DNA from: Conchiformibius steedae
GTDB taxonomy: Bacteria > Pseudomonadota > Gammaproteobacteria > Burkholderiales > Neisseriaceae
NCBI RefSeq assembly: GCF_014054725.1
Contig: NZ_CP059563.1
Coordinates: 1,515,749-1,579,748 of the forward strand
Reading direction: 5' to 3'
DNA length: 64,000 bases
The position numbers and the translations under genes were made by a program. The notes below the pieces were generated by a model. The model was not told the DNA's origin. It searched no databases and worked only from the letters and a program-made list of their open reading frames with translations. This document shows, piece after piece, positions 1 through 8,413 of this stretch. The first letter of the stretch is position 1. Each line of letters begins with the position of its first letter.

Positions 1-811
1 GTTCTCTGGGGTCGGTTGCTCCGTTAAAGCGTTTTGGGTCGCTGCCCACGCTTTGAATACTATAGCTATCTTTTTCATCAAAGATATTAGATAAGGCTTG
101 GGGCTTTTCGTATGCCAATGTGGCAAACATCCGCAAATCACGGTCAGACACATTCCAGACATTAGGATTGCTGTCATGGTGGTCAATAATACCGTCGCCG
201 TCGCTGTCGGGCAGGTAGGCTTGACGGATATTGCTTTGCACTTTGCTTGCGCCGTGTTTTTGGGTGTATTGCGCCAAAATATTGTTTTCAGGCACATCGG
301 CTACGGTTAACTTTTTGCCTGCATGCAATACATTGTCTTGCCATTTGTCCAAGGGCTTGATTTGCTGGCTGTCGTTGCCATACACCAAGCGGATGTGGTT
401 GGCAACAGGCTCGGCAGGCGGGGGATTACTGCCGTTGTCGTTGCCTTGATTGGCAGAATTATTGGGGGCTTGGTCGGATTTTCCGCTGTCCGAGCCGCTG
501 CCTTTGGCAGCTAGGGCAAATCCGCCCAACGCCAGCAATCCGCCCGCCACGCCAAAAGGCATTACGGGAATGCTTGATGCTTTCACTGCGGCGGGGGCAG
601 CAGTTGGCACGGCAGCACTGGGCAACGCATCAGACACATAAGAGGTGCGTGTATTGCTAACGGCTGCTGCTTCGGGGATTTCTTCGGTAAGGATAGCGCT
701 ATTTTCGGCAGCGGGCGTGGGGTTTTCTGCTTCAATCGGCAGCAGTTCTACGCCTTGTTCGGGGATTTCGGTTTGCAAACGGGCTTGGGGTTTGCCTTTG
801 GGTGTGGACAT
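1..811 (-). CDS. Large surface or secreted protein, N-terminal part (runs off left edge)
   Basis: An uninterrupted frame runs from ATG at 811 to the window edge (about 270 codons). GGAG lies about 7 nt upstream of the ATG. The N-terminus is acidic and Pro/Ala-rich without a Sec signal. A single hydrophobic Gly/Ala-rich segment sits around residues 77-95 (PFGVAGGLLALGGFALAA), then an Asn/Ser-rich linker. Around residues 205-220 there is an Asp-rich calcium-binding-like motif, DSDGDGIIDHHDSNP, followed by SDRDLRMFATLAYE. Similar motifs occur near the start of large Ca-binding adhesins, type I-secreted proteins and lipase-like proteins. The product could be one of these, but without the C-terminus the function is open. 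Confidence 0.7.
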   Translation of the reverse strand, partial: MSTPKGKPQARLQTEIPEQGVELLPIEAENPTPAAENSAILTEEIPEAAAVSNTRTSYVSDALPSAAVPTAAPAAVKASSIPVMPFGVAGGLLALGGFALAAKGSGSDSGKSDQAPNNSANQGNDNGSNPPPAEPVANHIRLVYGNDSQQIKPLDKWQDNVLHAGKKLTVADVPENNILAQYTQKHGASKVQSNIRQAYLPDSDGDGIIDHHDSNPNVWNVSDRDLRMFATLAYEKPQALSNIFDEKDSYSIQSVGSDPKRFNGATDPRE

Positions 812-863
812 TCTGTAACTCCAAACGGTTTAGAAACAGGGGTAAAAATTACGCATAATAACA

Positions 864-894
864 CAGGCTGTTTTACACGGGGTAAAACAGCCTG
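864..894 (-). terminator. Hairpin downstream of deoD
   Basis: A perfect 13-bp inverted repeat (864-876 with 882-894) with a 5-nt loop lies about 20 nt after the deoD stop. The U-run is weak, but position and stability suggest a terminator. The arms contain CAGCCTG, half of the uptake-sequence-like motif seen elsewhere in the window. Confidence 0.6.
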
Positions 895-915
895 ATTTTC
901 TATAAACCGTGTGGT

Positions 916-1626
916 TTACAGGTTTTTCGCAGCGTCTAAAGCGATGGTAATCATGTCATTAAAGGTGCGCTGACGCTCTTCGGACGTGGTGTATTCTTCG
1001 CGAACAATGTGGTCGGAAACGGTGCAGATACAGGCGGCTTTCGCGCCGAATTCGGCTGCCACGCCGTACAGTCCCGCTGCTTCCATCTCCACACCGAGAA
1101 TACCATAACGGCGCAGGGTGTCGGTCAGGCTGCGGTCGGGGTGGTAGAACAAATCAGACGAAAACAGATTACCCACTTTGGCGGCAATGCCGTTTTGCTG
1201 CGCCGACTGCACCAGTGCCCGTGTTAAACCGAAATCGGCAATCGCGGCAAAATCATGTCCGTTAAAACGCATACGGTTCACTTTGCTGTCGGTACACGCG
1301 CCCATGCCAATTACCACATCGCGCACATGCACATCGTCCAGCACCGCGCCGCACGAACCCACGCGAATCAGGTTTTTTACACCGTATTCGGTAATCAGTT
1401 CTTTGGCGTAAATGGAACAAGACGGAATGCCCATGCCGTGTCCCATCACCGACAGGCGTTTGCCTTGATAAGTGCCTGTGTAGCCGTACATATTACGCAC
1501 GGCAGTCACTTGTTCGGCGTTTTCCAAAAAGGTTTCGGCGATGTATTGGGCGCGTAAGGGGTCGCCCGGCATCAGCACGGTTTCGGCAAACGCGCCTGCG
1601 GGGGCGGAAATATGCGGGGTGGACAT
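916..1626 (-). CDS. deoD: Purine nucleoside phosphorylase, DeoD type
   Basis: 236 residues, normal length for the hexameric DeoD family. It cleaves purine (deoxy)nucleosides with phosphate to base and (deoxy)ribose-1-phosphate in the cytosol. Family motifs are clear: [12 protein letters not shown] near residue 20, RVGSCGAV near 87, and the C-terminal VSDHI segment carrying the catalytic Asp. The start codon overlaps the lysC stop by one base (TGATG), so translation is probably coupled to lysC. The pairing with lysC has no obvious metabolic logic. Confidence 0.95.
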   Translation of the reverse strand: MSTPHISAPAGAFAETVLMPGDPLRAQYIAETFLENAEQVTAVRNMYGYTGTYQGKRLSVMGHGMGIPSCSIYAKELITEYGVKNLIRVGSCGAVLDDVHVRDVVIGMGACTDSKVNRMRFNGHDFAAIADFGLTRALVQSAQQNGIAAKVGNLFSSDLFYHPDRSLTDTLRRYGILGVEMEAAGLYGVAAEFGAKAACICTVSDHIVREEYTTSEERQRTFNDMITIALDAAKNL

Positions 1627-2858
1627 CAGGCTTCCTTTTCTTTATCCAATTCAAACTCTTTGTGCAAGACACGGGTCGCCAATTCCATGTATTTTTCGTC
1701 AATCAGCACCGAAATTTTGATTTCTGATGTGGAAATCATTTGGATATTGATGTTGTCGGCAGCCAAGGCGCGGAACATGCGCGATGCCACGCCCACATGC
1801 GAACGCATACCCACGCCCACAATGGAAACTTTGCACACGCTGTCGTCGCCGCTGACTTCTTCTGCGCCGATGGTGTCTTTGAGTTTGCCGAGCAAATCCA
1901 AAGTGGGTTGGTAGTCGCCGCGCGGTACGGTAAAGGAAAAATCAGTCGTGCCTTCGTTGCCGACATTTTGGATAATCATATCCACATCAATATTGGCATC
2001 GGCAACCGCGCCCAAAATCTGATAGGCGATGCCGGGCTTGTCGGGTACACCGCGCACATTGATGCGGGCTTGGTTTTTGTCAAAGGCAATGCCTGATACG
2101 ATGGCTTGTTCCATGTTTTCGTCTTCCTCAAAAGTAATCAGCGTGCCGTCGCCGCCTTCCTGCAGGCTGCTGAGCACGCGCAAACGGACTTTGTATTTGC
2201 CCGCAAATTCCACCGAGCGGATTTGCAGCACTTTGCTGCCCAAACTCGCCAATTCCAACATTTCGTCAAAGCTGACGGTGTCCATGCGCCGTGCTTCGGG
2301 TACGACACGCGGGTCGGTGGTGTAAACGCCGTCCACATCGGTGTAAATCTGGCATTCGTCTGCTTTTAACGCTGCCGCCAATGCCACAGCAGAAGTGTCC
2401 GAACCGCCGCGCCCCAAAGTGCTGATGTCGCCATCGGCGGTAACGCCTTGGAAACCCGCCACAATCACCACCCTGCCCGCTTGCAGGTCGGCGCGCATTT
2501 TGCTGTCGTCAATCTGCTCGATGCGAGCCTTGCTGTGTGCGGTATCGGTTTGCACCGCCACCTGCCAGCCCGTGTAGCTTTTGGCATCTACGCCGATGTC
2601 TTTCAACGCCATTGCCAGCAGCCCGATGGTAACCTGTTCACCAGTGGACAGCACCACATCCAATTCACGCGGGTCGGGGAACGCCTGCATTTCGTTTGCC
2701 AATGCCACCAAACGGTTGGTTTCGCCGCTCATCGCCGACACCACCACCACCACGTCATGCCCTTCGGCACGGGTTTTGGCAACACGTTTGGCAACGTTTT
2801 TGATGCGTTCTACCGAACCGACAGACGTACCGCCGTATTTTTGTACAATTAAAGCCAT
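1626..2858 (-). CDS. lysC: Aspartate kinase
   Basis: 410 residues. Phosphorylates aspartate, the first step towards lysine, methionine, threonine and diaminopimelate. The amino-acid kinase domain opens with KYGGTSVGS (residues 8-16). Two C-terminal ACT-like regulatory segments follow from about residue 265, as in lysine- or threonine-inhibited aspartokinases of the LysC-alpha type. ATG at 2858 with GAGAA upstream is the natural start. Its pathway partners hom and dapE are in this window but not linked to it. The gene is co-transcribed with deoD. Confidence 0.96.
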   Translation of the reverse strand: MALIVQKYGGTSVGSVERIKNVAKRVAKTRAEGHDVVVVVSAMSGETNRLVALANEMQAFPDPRELDVVLSTGEQVTIGLLAMALKDIGVDAKSYTGWQVAVQTDTAHSKARIEQIDDSKMRADLQAGRVVIVAGFQGVTADGDISTLGRGGSDTSAVALAAALKADECQIYTDVDGVYTTDPRVVPEARRMDTVSFDEMLELASLGSKVLQIRSVEFAGKYKVRLRVLSSLQEGGDGTLITFEEDENMEQAIVSGIAFDKNQARINVRGVPDKPGIAYQILGAVADANIDVDMIIQNVGNEGTTDFSFTVPRGDYQPTLDLLGKLKDTIGAEEVSGDDSVCKVSIVGVGMRSHVGVASRMFRALAADNINIQMISTSEIKISVLIDEKYMELATRVLHKEFELDKEKEA

Positions 2859-2934
2859 AATGATGTTCTCAATATTTAGAGCAAAAAATCTTTACCCCGC
2901 CGCAGCTGTACGGCGAGTGTGCCAGTATAGCAGA

Positions 2935-3387
2935 TTAACCCGCTGATGACGTATCCGCTTGCGGACGGCGCGGGCGGATTTTTTCCTGTCCGAAACGCGC
3001 CCACACGCGCAGTTTGCGGAAATCATCGCGCGACAGCATATCGGGCAAGACCATTTGGTCAATGCGCCGTCCTTTTTCGGTGCGCCAACACAAAAAACAG
3101 CCGTAAACGTGTATAAAGCTGCCTGATGCCAGCGTTACCGCCAAAGGTTTGCGCCTGCCCGCCACATACAGCCACACCCGCCCGTAAGCATCAATACGCA
3201 GTTTGCGTACCACCACAGACGGTTCGCGCCACGCATACGCCGCCGTTGCCAATAATAACACCAGCACCAATGCCCGCGCCCCGCCGTGCAGATACCACAC
3301 ACAACAGCCCATCAGCAGCGCAAACAGCAACATACAACCGATTCGCCGCCATTGGGACGGACGGAAAGCAAATTCCAAGCCGCGCAC
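2935..3387 (-). CDS. ygfX: YgfX-like membrane protein
   Basis: 150 residues. Two adjacent hydrophobic helices (about residues 17-50) are followed by a soluble part ending in LPDMLSRDDFRKLRVWARFG, which resembles the C-terminus of YgfX (CptA), a small membrane partner of the flavinylation factor SdhE in enterobacteria. The apparent start is GTG at 3387, 6 nt after the upstream stop, with a poor ribosome-binding site. An sdhE gene is present but 42 kb away. Family assignment is by resemblance only; a role as toxin or in SdhE function is not shown. Confidence 0.6.
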   Translation of the reverse strand: MRGLEFAFRPSQWRRIGCMLLFALLMGCCVWYLHGGARALVLVLLLATAAYAWREPSVVVRKLRIDAYGRVWLYVAGRRKPLAVTLASGSFIHVYGCFLCWRTEKGRRIDQMVLPDMLSRDDFRKLRVWARFGQEKIRPRRPQADTSSAG

Positions 3388-3393
3388 CGCTGC

Positions 3394-3753
3394 TTACGCC
3401 ATATTATCGGGCAAGGGCGAAACGTGCCATTGCGCCTCTTCCAAATCCGTTACCGTATCATGCACTTCCAAATCAAAAAATTCCCAAAACGTCTGCAAAT
3501 CCATCTGCTTGGGCCACAAAGGACGCTCAATCGCCCAAGAGCTTAATTCTGCTTCAAAAATCCATTGGTATTTTTCATCAAAATACGCTACTGCCTGTTC
3601 GGGTTCGTCAAACTGTGGCACGAGAAACACGCTGCAATTGGCGCGTAACTGCGCCAGCGTTAAATCGGGCAGGTCGTCGTCGCAGCTTTTGAGCCAGTTT
3701 AAAAACACTTCGGTGGGTTTCAGCACCACAGCGGTACGGTCAATCAGATACAT
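3394..3753 (-). CDS. Conserved hypothetical protein (119 aa)
   Basis: Starts at ATG 3753 (MYLIDRTAVVLKPTE), preceded by a good GAGGAAAG ribosome-binding site; the longer frame upstream lies inside rarD. The protein is acidic and rich in Trp and Phe, without signal peptide or membrane segment. It sits between rarD (10-nt gap) and ygfX (6-nt gap) and is probably in one operon with them. I recall similar short proteins in other Neisseriaceae but know no function. Confidence 0.75.
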   Translation of the reverse strand: MYLIDRTAVVLKPTEVFLNWLKSCDDDLPDLTLAQLRANCSVFLVPQFDEPEQAVAYFDEKYQWIFEAELSSWAIERPLWPKQMDLQTFWEFFDLEVHDTVTDLEEAQWHVSPLPDNMA

Positions 3754-3763
3754 GGTTCTTTCC

Positions 3764-4672
3764 TCAAGATGATTTTGACGGAACGGAAGCCGCTCGCCGA
3801 AGCCCCCACAAAAACACGCCCACCGCCAGCCACACCAGCACATAGCCCGTCAAACGTTGCTCGTCCAAACGTTCGCCAAACAGCAGCAGCCCCGACAGCA
3901 GTTGCAGCGTGGGCGAAATATATTGCAGCACCCCCAACAGCGACAGGGAAATGCGTTTTGCCCCCGCCGCAAACAGCAGCAAAGGCAAGGTGGTTGCCGC
4001 GCCCGAACCGAGCAGTACCGCGTTTTGCAGCGGATTCAGTTCGGCAAAACCAAACAATTGCCCCTGCACGGCGCACCACAGCAGATACGCACCTGCCACA
4101 GGCAGCAGCAACCACGTTTCCAAAAACAATCCAGGTAAAGCGTCCATGGGCGCGAGTTTGCGGATTAAACCATACAGCCCAAAGCTGGCAGTCAGCAGTA
4201 TCGCCACCCAAGGCACGTTGCCCGCAGGCACGGCAAGCCACGCAATGCCTGCCCCCGCCAACACCAGCGCAATCATTTGAATACGGTTTAAGCCTTCTTT
4301 CAACACCACCCTGCCCAAAAATACACTGAACAAAGGATTGATAAAATAGCCCAAACTGGCTTCCAAAACACGGTTATTCACAATCGCCCACAAATACACC
4401 AGCCAGTTCAAACCAATCAGCAGCCCCGACAGCACAAACACCGCCAACAGTTTCGGACGGCGCAACGCATTGATTACCGCCTTGCCCTGTTTCAGCCACA
4501 ACATCAGTCCCAAGGTAAACAGCGCCGACCACAACACCCGTTGCGCCAAAATCTGTTCCGCAGGCATAGCAGACTGGTTTAAAGGATACCAATAAATCGG
4601 AAACAAGCCCCATATCACATAGCATAACAGCGAATAATACAGACCCTGCCGATAACGCGCCGCCTCATCCAT
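3764..4672 (-). CDS. rarD: RarD/EamA-family transporter
   Basis: 302 residues with about ten hydrophobic helices in two EamA repeats. The N-terminus (GLYYSLLCYVIWGLFPIYW) is typical of the RarD branch, often annotated as chloramphenicol-sensitivity protein. The substrate is not established. First gene of a likely three-gene minus-strand operon. A TATAAT lies on the minus strand at 4703-4698, 26 nt before the start. Confidence 0.9.
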   Translation of the reverse strand: MDEAARYRQGLYYSLLCYVIWGLFPIYWYPLNQSAMPAEQILAQRVLWSALFTLGLMLWLKQGKAVINALRRPKLLAVFVLSGLLIGLNWLVYLWAIVNNRVLEASLGYFINPLFSVFLGRVVLKEGLNRIQMIALVLAGAGIAWLAVPAGNVPWVAILLTASFGLYGLIRKLAPMDALPGLFLETWLLLPVAGAYLLWCAVQGQLFGFAELNPLQNAVLLGSGAATTLPLLLFAAGAKRISLSLLGVLQYISPTLQLLSGLLLFGERLDEQRLTGYVLVWLAVGVFLWGLRRAASVPSKSS

Positions 4673-4752
4673 AGCCGTCCTTCCGCCAAAATCGGCGATT
4701 ATAACAAAAAGCCCGAAGCCTCACGCCAAAACGCACCCTGCACAACATCGGT

Positions 4753-4758
4753 TATAAT
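4753..4758 (+). promoter_or_regulatory. Putative -10 box for ratA-rnfH
   Basis: TATAAT lies 24 nt before the ratA start in the ratA/rarD divergent region. No good -35 is visible at 16-18 nt. Confidence 0.4.
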
Positions 4759-4782
4759 ATTTATTTTTGCCGATTAAACGCC

Positions 4783-5217
4783 ATGTCTGCCGCCCACATT
4801 CACAAATCGATGCTGGTTTTGCACAGCGCCGAACACATGTACCGCTTGGTTGACGAAGTGGAACACTATCCCGATTTTCTGCCGTGGTACGGCAAAACCG
4901 AAGTCATCAGCCGCAGCAACACCGAATTGCAAGCCCGTTTGCACATAGACTACATGGGTTTGCGCCAATCGTTTGCCACCCGCAACACCAACACCCCTTA
5001 CAGCGAAATCCGCATGAACCTGTTGGAAGGTCCGTTTAAAAGCCTACACGGAACGTGGCGTTTTACCCCCGTGGGCGACGATGCCTGTAAAATTGAATTT
5101 TCCCTACATTACGAATTAACGGGCTTGCTGGCGCGTTTAATCCGTCCTGTGTTTGACGGCATTTGCCGCAAACTCGTTGATGCCTTTGTCAAAGAAGCGG
5201 ACAAACGTTATGGCTGA
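4783..5217 (+). CDS. ratA: RatA/COQ10-like START-domain protein
   Basis: 144 residues, the length of RatA (YfjG) proteins: a START-like lipid-binding fold related to the ubiquinone-binding protein COQ10. Characteristic early segment HSAEHMYRLVDEVEHYPDFLPW. E. coli RatA was described as a ribosome-binding anti-association factor, and the COQ10 relatives bind ubiquinone. The role here is undecided. It overlaps rnfH, the usual ratA-rnfH pairing. Confidence 0.9.
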   Translation: MSAAHIHKSMLVLHSAEHMYRLVDEVEHYPDFLPWYGKTEVISRSNTELQARLHIDYMGLRQSFATRNTNTPYSEIRMNLLEGPFKSLHGTWRFTPVGDDACKIEFSLHYELTGLLARLIRPVFDGICRKLVDAFVKEADKRYG

Positions 5218-5503
5218 CATTGATATTGAAATTGCCTACGCCTGCCCCGAAAAGCAGGTGTTGTACCGTTTGCGCGTGCCTGCGGGGACAACCGTGCGCC
5301 ACGCCCTGCACAAAAGCCCTTTAGCACAGGATTTTCCCGAATTGGACACCAATGGCGTACCGCTGGGGATTTTCGGCAAGCGGGCAGACGACCACACCGT
5401 TTTACAGGCGCACGACCGCATTGAAGTGTATCGCGCCCTAATCGCCAACCCCAAACAGGCACGGCGCAAACGCGCCGCCCAAGCCAAGCAACACCAAGCA
5501 TAG
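5210..5503 (+). CDS. rnfH: RnfH family protein (UPF0125)
   Basis: 97 residues from ATG 5210 (MADIDIEIAYACPEKQ). Small ubiquitin-like fold (RnfH) with the typical V-A-C/Y-A motifs near the start and RIEVYRALIANPK near the end. Basic C-terminal tail. The start overlaps the ratA stop by 8 nt, which selects this start over the longer frame at 5153. Function poorly known. Confidence 0.88.
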   Translation: MADIDIEIAYACPEKQVLYRLRVPAGTTVRHALHKSPLAQDFPELDTNGVPLGIFGKRADDHTVLQAHDRIEVYRALIANPKQARRKRAAQAKQHQA

Positions 5504-5528
5504 CTTTCAACCATTTAAGGAATTTTTG

Positions 5529-6104
5529 ATGAACATCAGAATGATTGTCGGTTTGGGCAACCCCGGCAACGAATACCGCGACACCCGCCACAACGCAGGC
5601 TTTTGGCTGTTAGACCAATTGGCGCAGCAATGGCAGGTAAGCTGGCGCAACGAAAAGAAATTTTTTGGCGACATGGCGCGGGCGCGTGCCGCAGGGCGCG
5701 AGATTTACCTGCTCAAGCCCGAAACCTATATGAATTTGTCGGGCAAGGCAGTGGCAGCGTTGGCGCAGTTTTACAAAATCGCCCCCGATGAAATTTTGGC
5801 AGTACACGATGAATTGGACATTCCCTGCGGGCGCATCCGTTTCAAACAAGGCGGCGGCAACGGCGGACACAACGGTTTGAAAGACATACAGGCGCGTTTG
5901 GGTACGCCCGATTTTTACCGTTTGCGCTTGGGCATCGGACACCCCGGCGACCGCAATTTGGTAACGGGCTATGTGTTAAACAAACCCTCTGCCGCCGAGC
6001 GCGAGCTGTTAGACCGCGCCATTGAGCAATCCCTGCAACACCTGCCCTTAATTTTAAACGGCGAGCGCGAAGCAGCGGTACGCGCCCTACACAGCGGGGC
6101 ATAA
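5529..6104 (+). CDS. pth: Peptidyl-tRNA hydrolase
   Basis: 191 residues. Recycles peptidyl-tRNA by cleaving the peptide-tRNA ester. Motifs: VGLGNPG at residues 7-13 and NAGF with the catalytic His (RDTRHNAGFW) just after. The substrate-binding GGGNGGHNGLKD segment is present around residue 105. AAGG lies 8 nt before ATG 5529; the in-frame TTG at 5526 is less likely. It lies 25 nt after rnfH. Confidence 0.97.
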   Translation: MNIRMIVGLGNPGNEYRDTRHNAGFWLLDQLAQQWQVSWRNEKKFFGDMARARAAGREIYLLKPETYMNLSGKAVAALAQFYKIAPDEILAVHDELDIPCGRIRFKQGGGNGGHNGLKDIQARLGTPDFYRLRLGIGHPGDRNLVTGYVLNKPSAAERELLDRAIEQSLQHLPLILNGEREAAVRALHSGA

Positions 6105-6108
6105 CGGC

Positions 6109-6591
6109 ATGGCAAAGCCCGATTATCCCATTACCCCTGCCGTGCGCTTTTTGCGAACACAGCAAATTGATTTCACCCCGCACCCCTACCCTTACCGCGA
6201 ACACGGCGGCACCGCGCATTCGGCGCAGTGTTTGGGCGTGGACGAACATTGTGTGATTAAAACCATTGTGTTGCAAAACGAAGCCAAACAAGGCTGCATT
6301 ATGCTGATGCACGGCGACCGTCAGGTATCCACCCGCAAGCTGGCGCGGCTGCTGGGTATGCGCCACCTTGAACCTGCCACCCCGCAGCAGGCAAACAAAT
6401 GGACAGGCTATCTGGTGGGGGGAATCAGCCCGTTCGGTATCAAAGCCGCCTTGCCTGTGTATGCCCAACACAGCATTTTTGCACTGCCCGAAATCTACAT
6501 CAACGGCGGCAAACGCGGCTTTTTAGTGTCGTTGCGCCCCGATGCGCTGCACAGCCTGCCCGCTACCGCCGTTGATGCCGCTGCCGATTAA
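6109..6591 (+). CDS. ybaK: YbaK/EbsC-type Cys-tRNA(Pro) deacylase
   Basis: 160 residues, whole-length YbaK domain. Enzymes of this family hydrolyse Cys-tRNA(Pro) and related mischarged tRNAs. Visible family features are TPAVRFL at the N-terminus, CVIKTIVL with the conserved catalytic Lys, the GGISPFG loop and YINGGKRGFLV near the C-terminus. It follows pth by 4 nt, so both tRNA-quality genes are probably co-transcribed. Confidence 0.92.
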   Translation: MAKPDYPITPAVRFLRTQQIDFTPHPYPYREHGGTAHSAQCLGVDEHCVIKTIVLQNEAKQGCIMLMHGDRQVSTRKLARLLGMRHLEPATPQQANKWTGYLVGGISPFGIKAALPVYAQHSIFALPEIYINGGKRGFLVSLRPDALHSLPATAVDAAAD

Positions 6592-6631
6592 ACCCGTTTG
6601 TTGTTTTCAACATCAAGAAAAGGAATCCGCC

Positions 6632-7195
6632 ATGAAACGCACCCTGTGGCTTGCCGCTGCCGCGCTGGTATTCGCCCACGCCGCGCCCGCCGCCCCCGCT
6701 GCCGACACCCAAACCGTGTACCGCCAAGCCGTTCAAGCAGGACAAAAAGGCGATTACCGCCGCGCCTTCCTCCTGCTCAAGCCCTTGGCAGACCGTGGCG
6801 ATGCCGTAGCACAAAACAATATCGCCGTGCTTTACCGCGACGGTTTGGGCGTAAAAGCCGACAACACCCAAGCCCTAAAATGGTACAGCAAAGCCGCCGC
6901 CCAAGGCATTGCCGAAGCCCAGTTTGAAGCAGGACTGATGCACGCACGCGGACAAGGCACAAAACAAGATTTCGCCCAAGCCGCCAAATGGTACACACTC
7001 GCCGCCAAGCAAGGACACCCCGAAGCACAAAACAATCTTGCCGTGCGTTATGCCAGCGGCACGGGCGTAGAACGCAATCTTTTTCAAGCAAAATACTGGT
7101 TCGGGCAAGCCGCCATGCGCGGACACCCCACCGCCGCCGCTTCCCTGCGCGAATTGCAGCAGCTGGAAAAGCAGCAGTCTTCAGGCAAAAAATAA
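6632..7195 (+). CDS. Secreted Sel1-repeat protein
   Basis: 187 residues from ATG 6632, with AAAAGGA upstream. A signal peptide (MKRTLWLAAAALVFAHAAPA) is followed by about four Sel1-like helical repeats (for example QALKWYSKAAAQGIAEAQF and QAAKWYTLAAKQGHPEAQN), then a short Lys/Gln-rich tail. Sel1 proteins act as scaffolds for protein-protein contacts. The location is probably periplasm; the partner is unknown. Followed by a strong terminator. Confidence 0.88.
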   Translation: MKRTLWLAAAALVFAHAAPAAPAADTQTVYRQAVQAGQKGDYRRAFLLLKPLADRGDAVAQNNIAVLYRDGLGVKADNTQALKWYSKAAAQGIAEAQFEAGLMHARGQGTKQDFAQAAKWYTLAAKQGHPEAQNNLAVRYASGTGVERNLFQAKYWFGQAAMRGHPTAAASLRELQQLEKQQSSGKK

Positions 7196-7200
7196 AAACC

Positions 7201-7227
7201 AAGGCACCGTTTCAATTACGGTGCCTT
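7201..7227. terminator. Bidirectional intrinsic terminator
   Basis: Perfect 10-bp stem 7201-7210 / 7218-7227, AT-rich 7-nt loop. It separates the plus-strand Sel1 gene from the minus-strand SUKH array and could serve both. Confidence 0.8.
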
Positions 7228-7246
7228 GCTTGTTAATAAAACGCCA

Positions 7247-7795
7247 TTATAACAATCTACCTGTTGTTAATTCCTTAAAATCATTATTACTTTCCCCAGT
7301 AATAGGACATATAGTAATTTGGCGATAATATTTTAAAAAATCAAATAATGTACCAAATTCTTTTAGTGTCTCTTCATTCTCATCCCATTCATAAACCATA
7401 TCATTATCATCTGATGCAAACATAAAGTAGGAAACTATATTTTCATTTATTCCAGCCACCGTAATTATTTTTCTTTTAACAACATCACCAACAGCACAAA
7501 TAAATGCTTGGCAATCTTGGTCATTAATTAATTCTACCCTTGATGATTCTCCAAAATAATATTCCACACCACTTTTATATATATAAATATCCTCCCCAAA
7601 TAATAGTCCACCAGAACATTTACCCATTGTCATCAATAGTTCTTTAAATTGACCATGAACAGGAAAGTTATATTTTTGTTCAATCTGCTTAATTTCATCT
7701 TCGGTATAGCCCTGAATCAGTTCAGGACGTTCAATGAAATGATTTTCAGGATTTTTAATGCTTAATAGCATTTGAATTAAGTTGTCCATTTTCAT
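7247..7795 (-). CDS. SUKH (SMI1/KNR4) immunity-like protein, copy 1
   Basis: 182 residues, AT-rich. The N-terminal half (ERPELIQGYTEDEIKQIE, then FPVHGQFKELLMTMG) and the later AGINEN and VYEWDENEET segments fit the SMI1/KNR4 (SUKH) fold, which in bacteria mostly provides immunity proteins against polymorphic toxins. ATG 7795 has AAGG 7 nt upstream. Residues 1-70 and the last 45 are nearly identical to the next two genes, while the middle (about 75-125) differs. No toxin gene is adjacent, so it is an orphan copy. Family assignment is confident; the cognate toxin is unknown. Confidence 0.82.
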   Translation of the reverse strand: MKMDNLIQMLLSIKNPENHFIERPELIQGYTEDEIKQIEQKYNFPVHGQFKELLMTMGKCSGGLLFGEDIYIYKSGVEYYFGESSRVELINDQDCQAFICAVGDVVKRKIITVAGINENIVSYFMFASDDNDMVYEWDENEETLKEFGTLFDFLKYYRQITICPITGESNNDFKELTTGRLL

Positions 7796-7825
7796 TATGC
7801 TGCCTTGGTTTTTAATAAAACGCCA

Positions 7826-8383
7826 TTATAACAATCTGCCTGTTGTGAGGCTTTCAAAAACATGATTGTTTTCCCCAGTAATAGGACATATAGTAATTTG
7901 ACGGTAATATTTTAAAAAATCAAATAATGTACCAAATTCTTTCACTTCATCGGTATCTGTATCCCATTCATAAATAATGTTATTCTTATTTTCAAGAAGC
8001 ATAAAATATTGAAACCGATGTTCATTGATACCAGCAAGGACAAAATATTTCTTTTCCACTAGATTAATATTTCCCATTTTTTTAATAAATTCTTGGCAAT
8101 CGGGGTCTTCTTGTATTTCCATGTTTGAAATATTAGAGAAATAATAAGTATCTATTGCATCTCTATATAGATAAACATCATCTCCGAATAATAACCCACC
8201 AGAACATTTACCCATTGTCATCAATAGTTCTTTAAATTGACCATGAACAGGAAAGTTATATTTTTGTTCAATCTGCTTAATTTCATCTTCGGTATAGCCC
8301 TGAATCAGTTCAGGACGTTCAATGAAATGATTTGCAGAATTTTTAATGCTTAATAGTATTTGAATTAAATTGTCCATTTTCAT
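7826..8383 (-). CDS. SUKH (SMI1/KNR4) immunity-like protein, copy 2
   Basis: 185 residues. Shares its N-terminal block almost residue for residue with copy 1, and ITICPITGE near the end. It has its own middle block (YFSNISNMEIQEDPDCQEF) and differs from both neighbours at FMLLENKNNIIYEWDTDTD. The intergenic spacer to copy 1 repeats the spacer found after the other copies, so the duplication unit is gene plus spacer. No signal peptide; probably cytosolic. Confidence 0.82.
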   Translation of the reverse strand: MKMDNLIQILLSIKNSANHFIERPELIQGYTEDEIKQIEQKYNFPVHGQFKELLMTMGKCSGGLLFGDDVYLYRDAIDTYYFSNISNMEIQEDPDCQEFIKKMGNINLVEKKYFVLAGINEHRFQYFMLLENKNNIIYEWDTDTDEVKEFGTLFDFLKYYRQITICPITGENNHVFESLTTGRLL

Positions 8384-8413
8384 TATGCTGACTTGGTTGT
8401 TAATAAAACGCCA

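Noticed and set aside
7232..7257. TATAAT at each SUKH spacer as internal promoter
   Set aside because: It overlaps the stop codon of each copy and has no -35 at proper spacing; may be coincidence of the repeated spacer.
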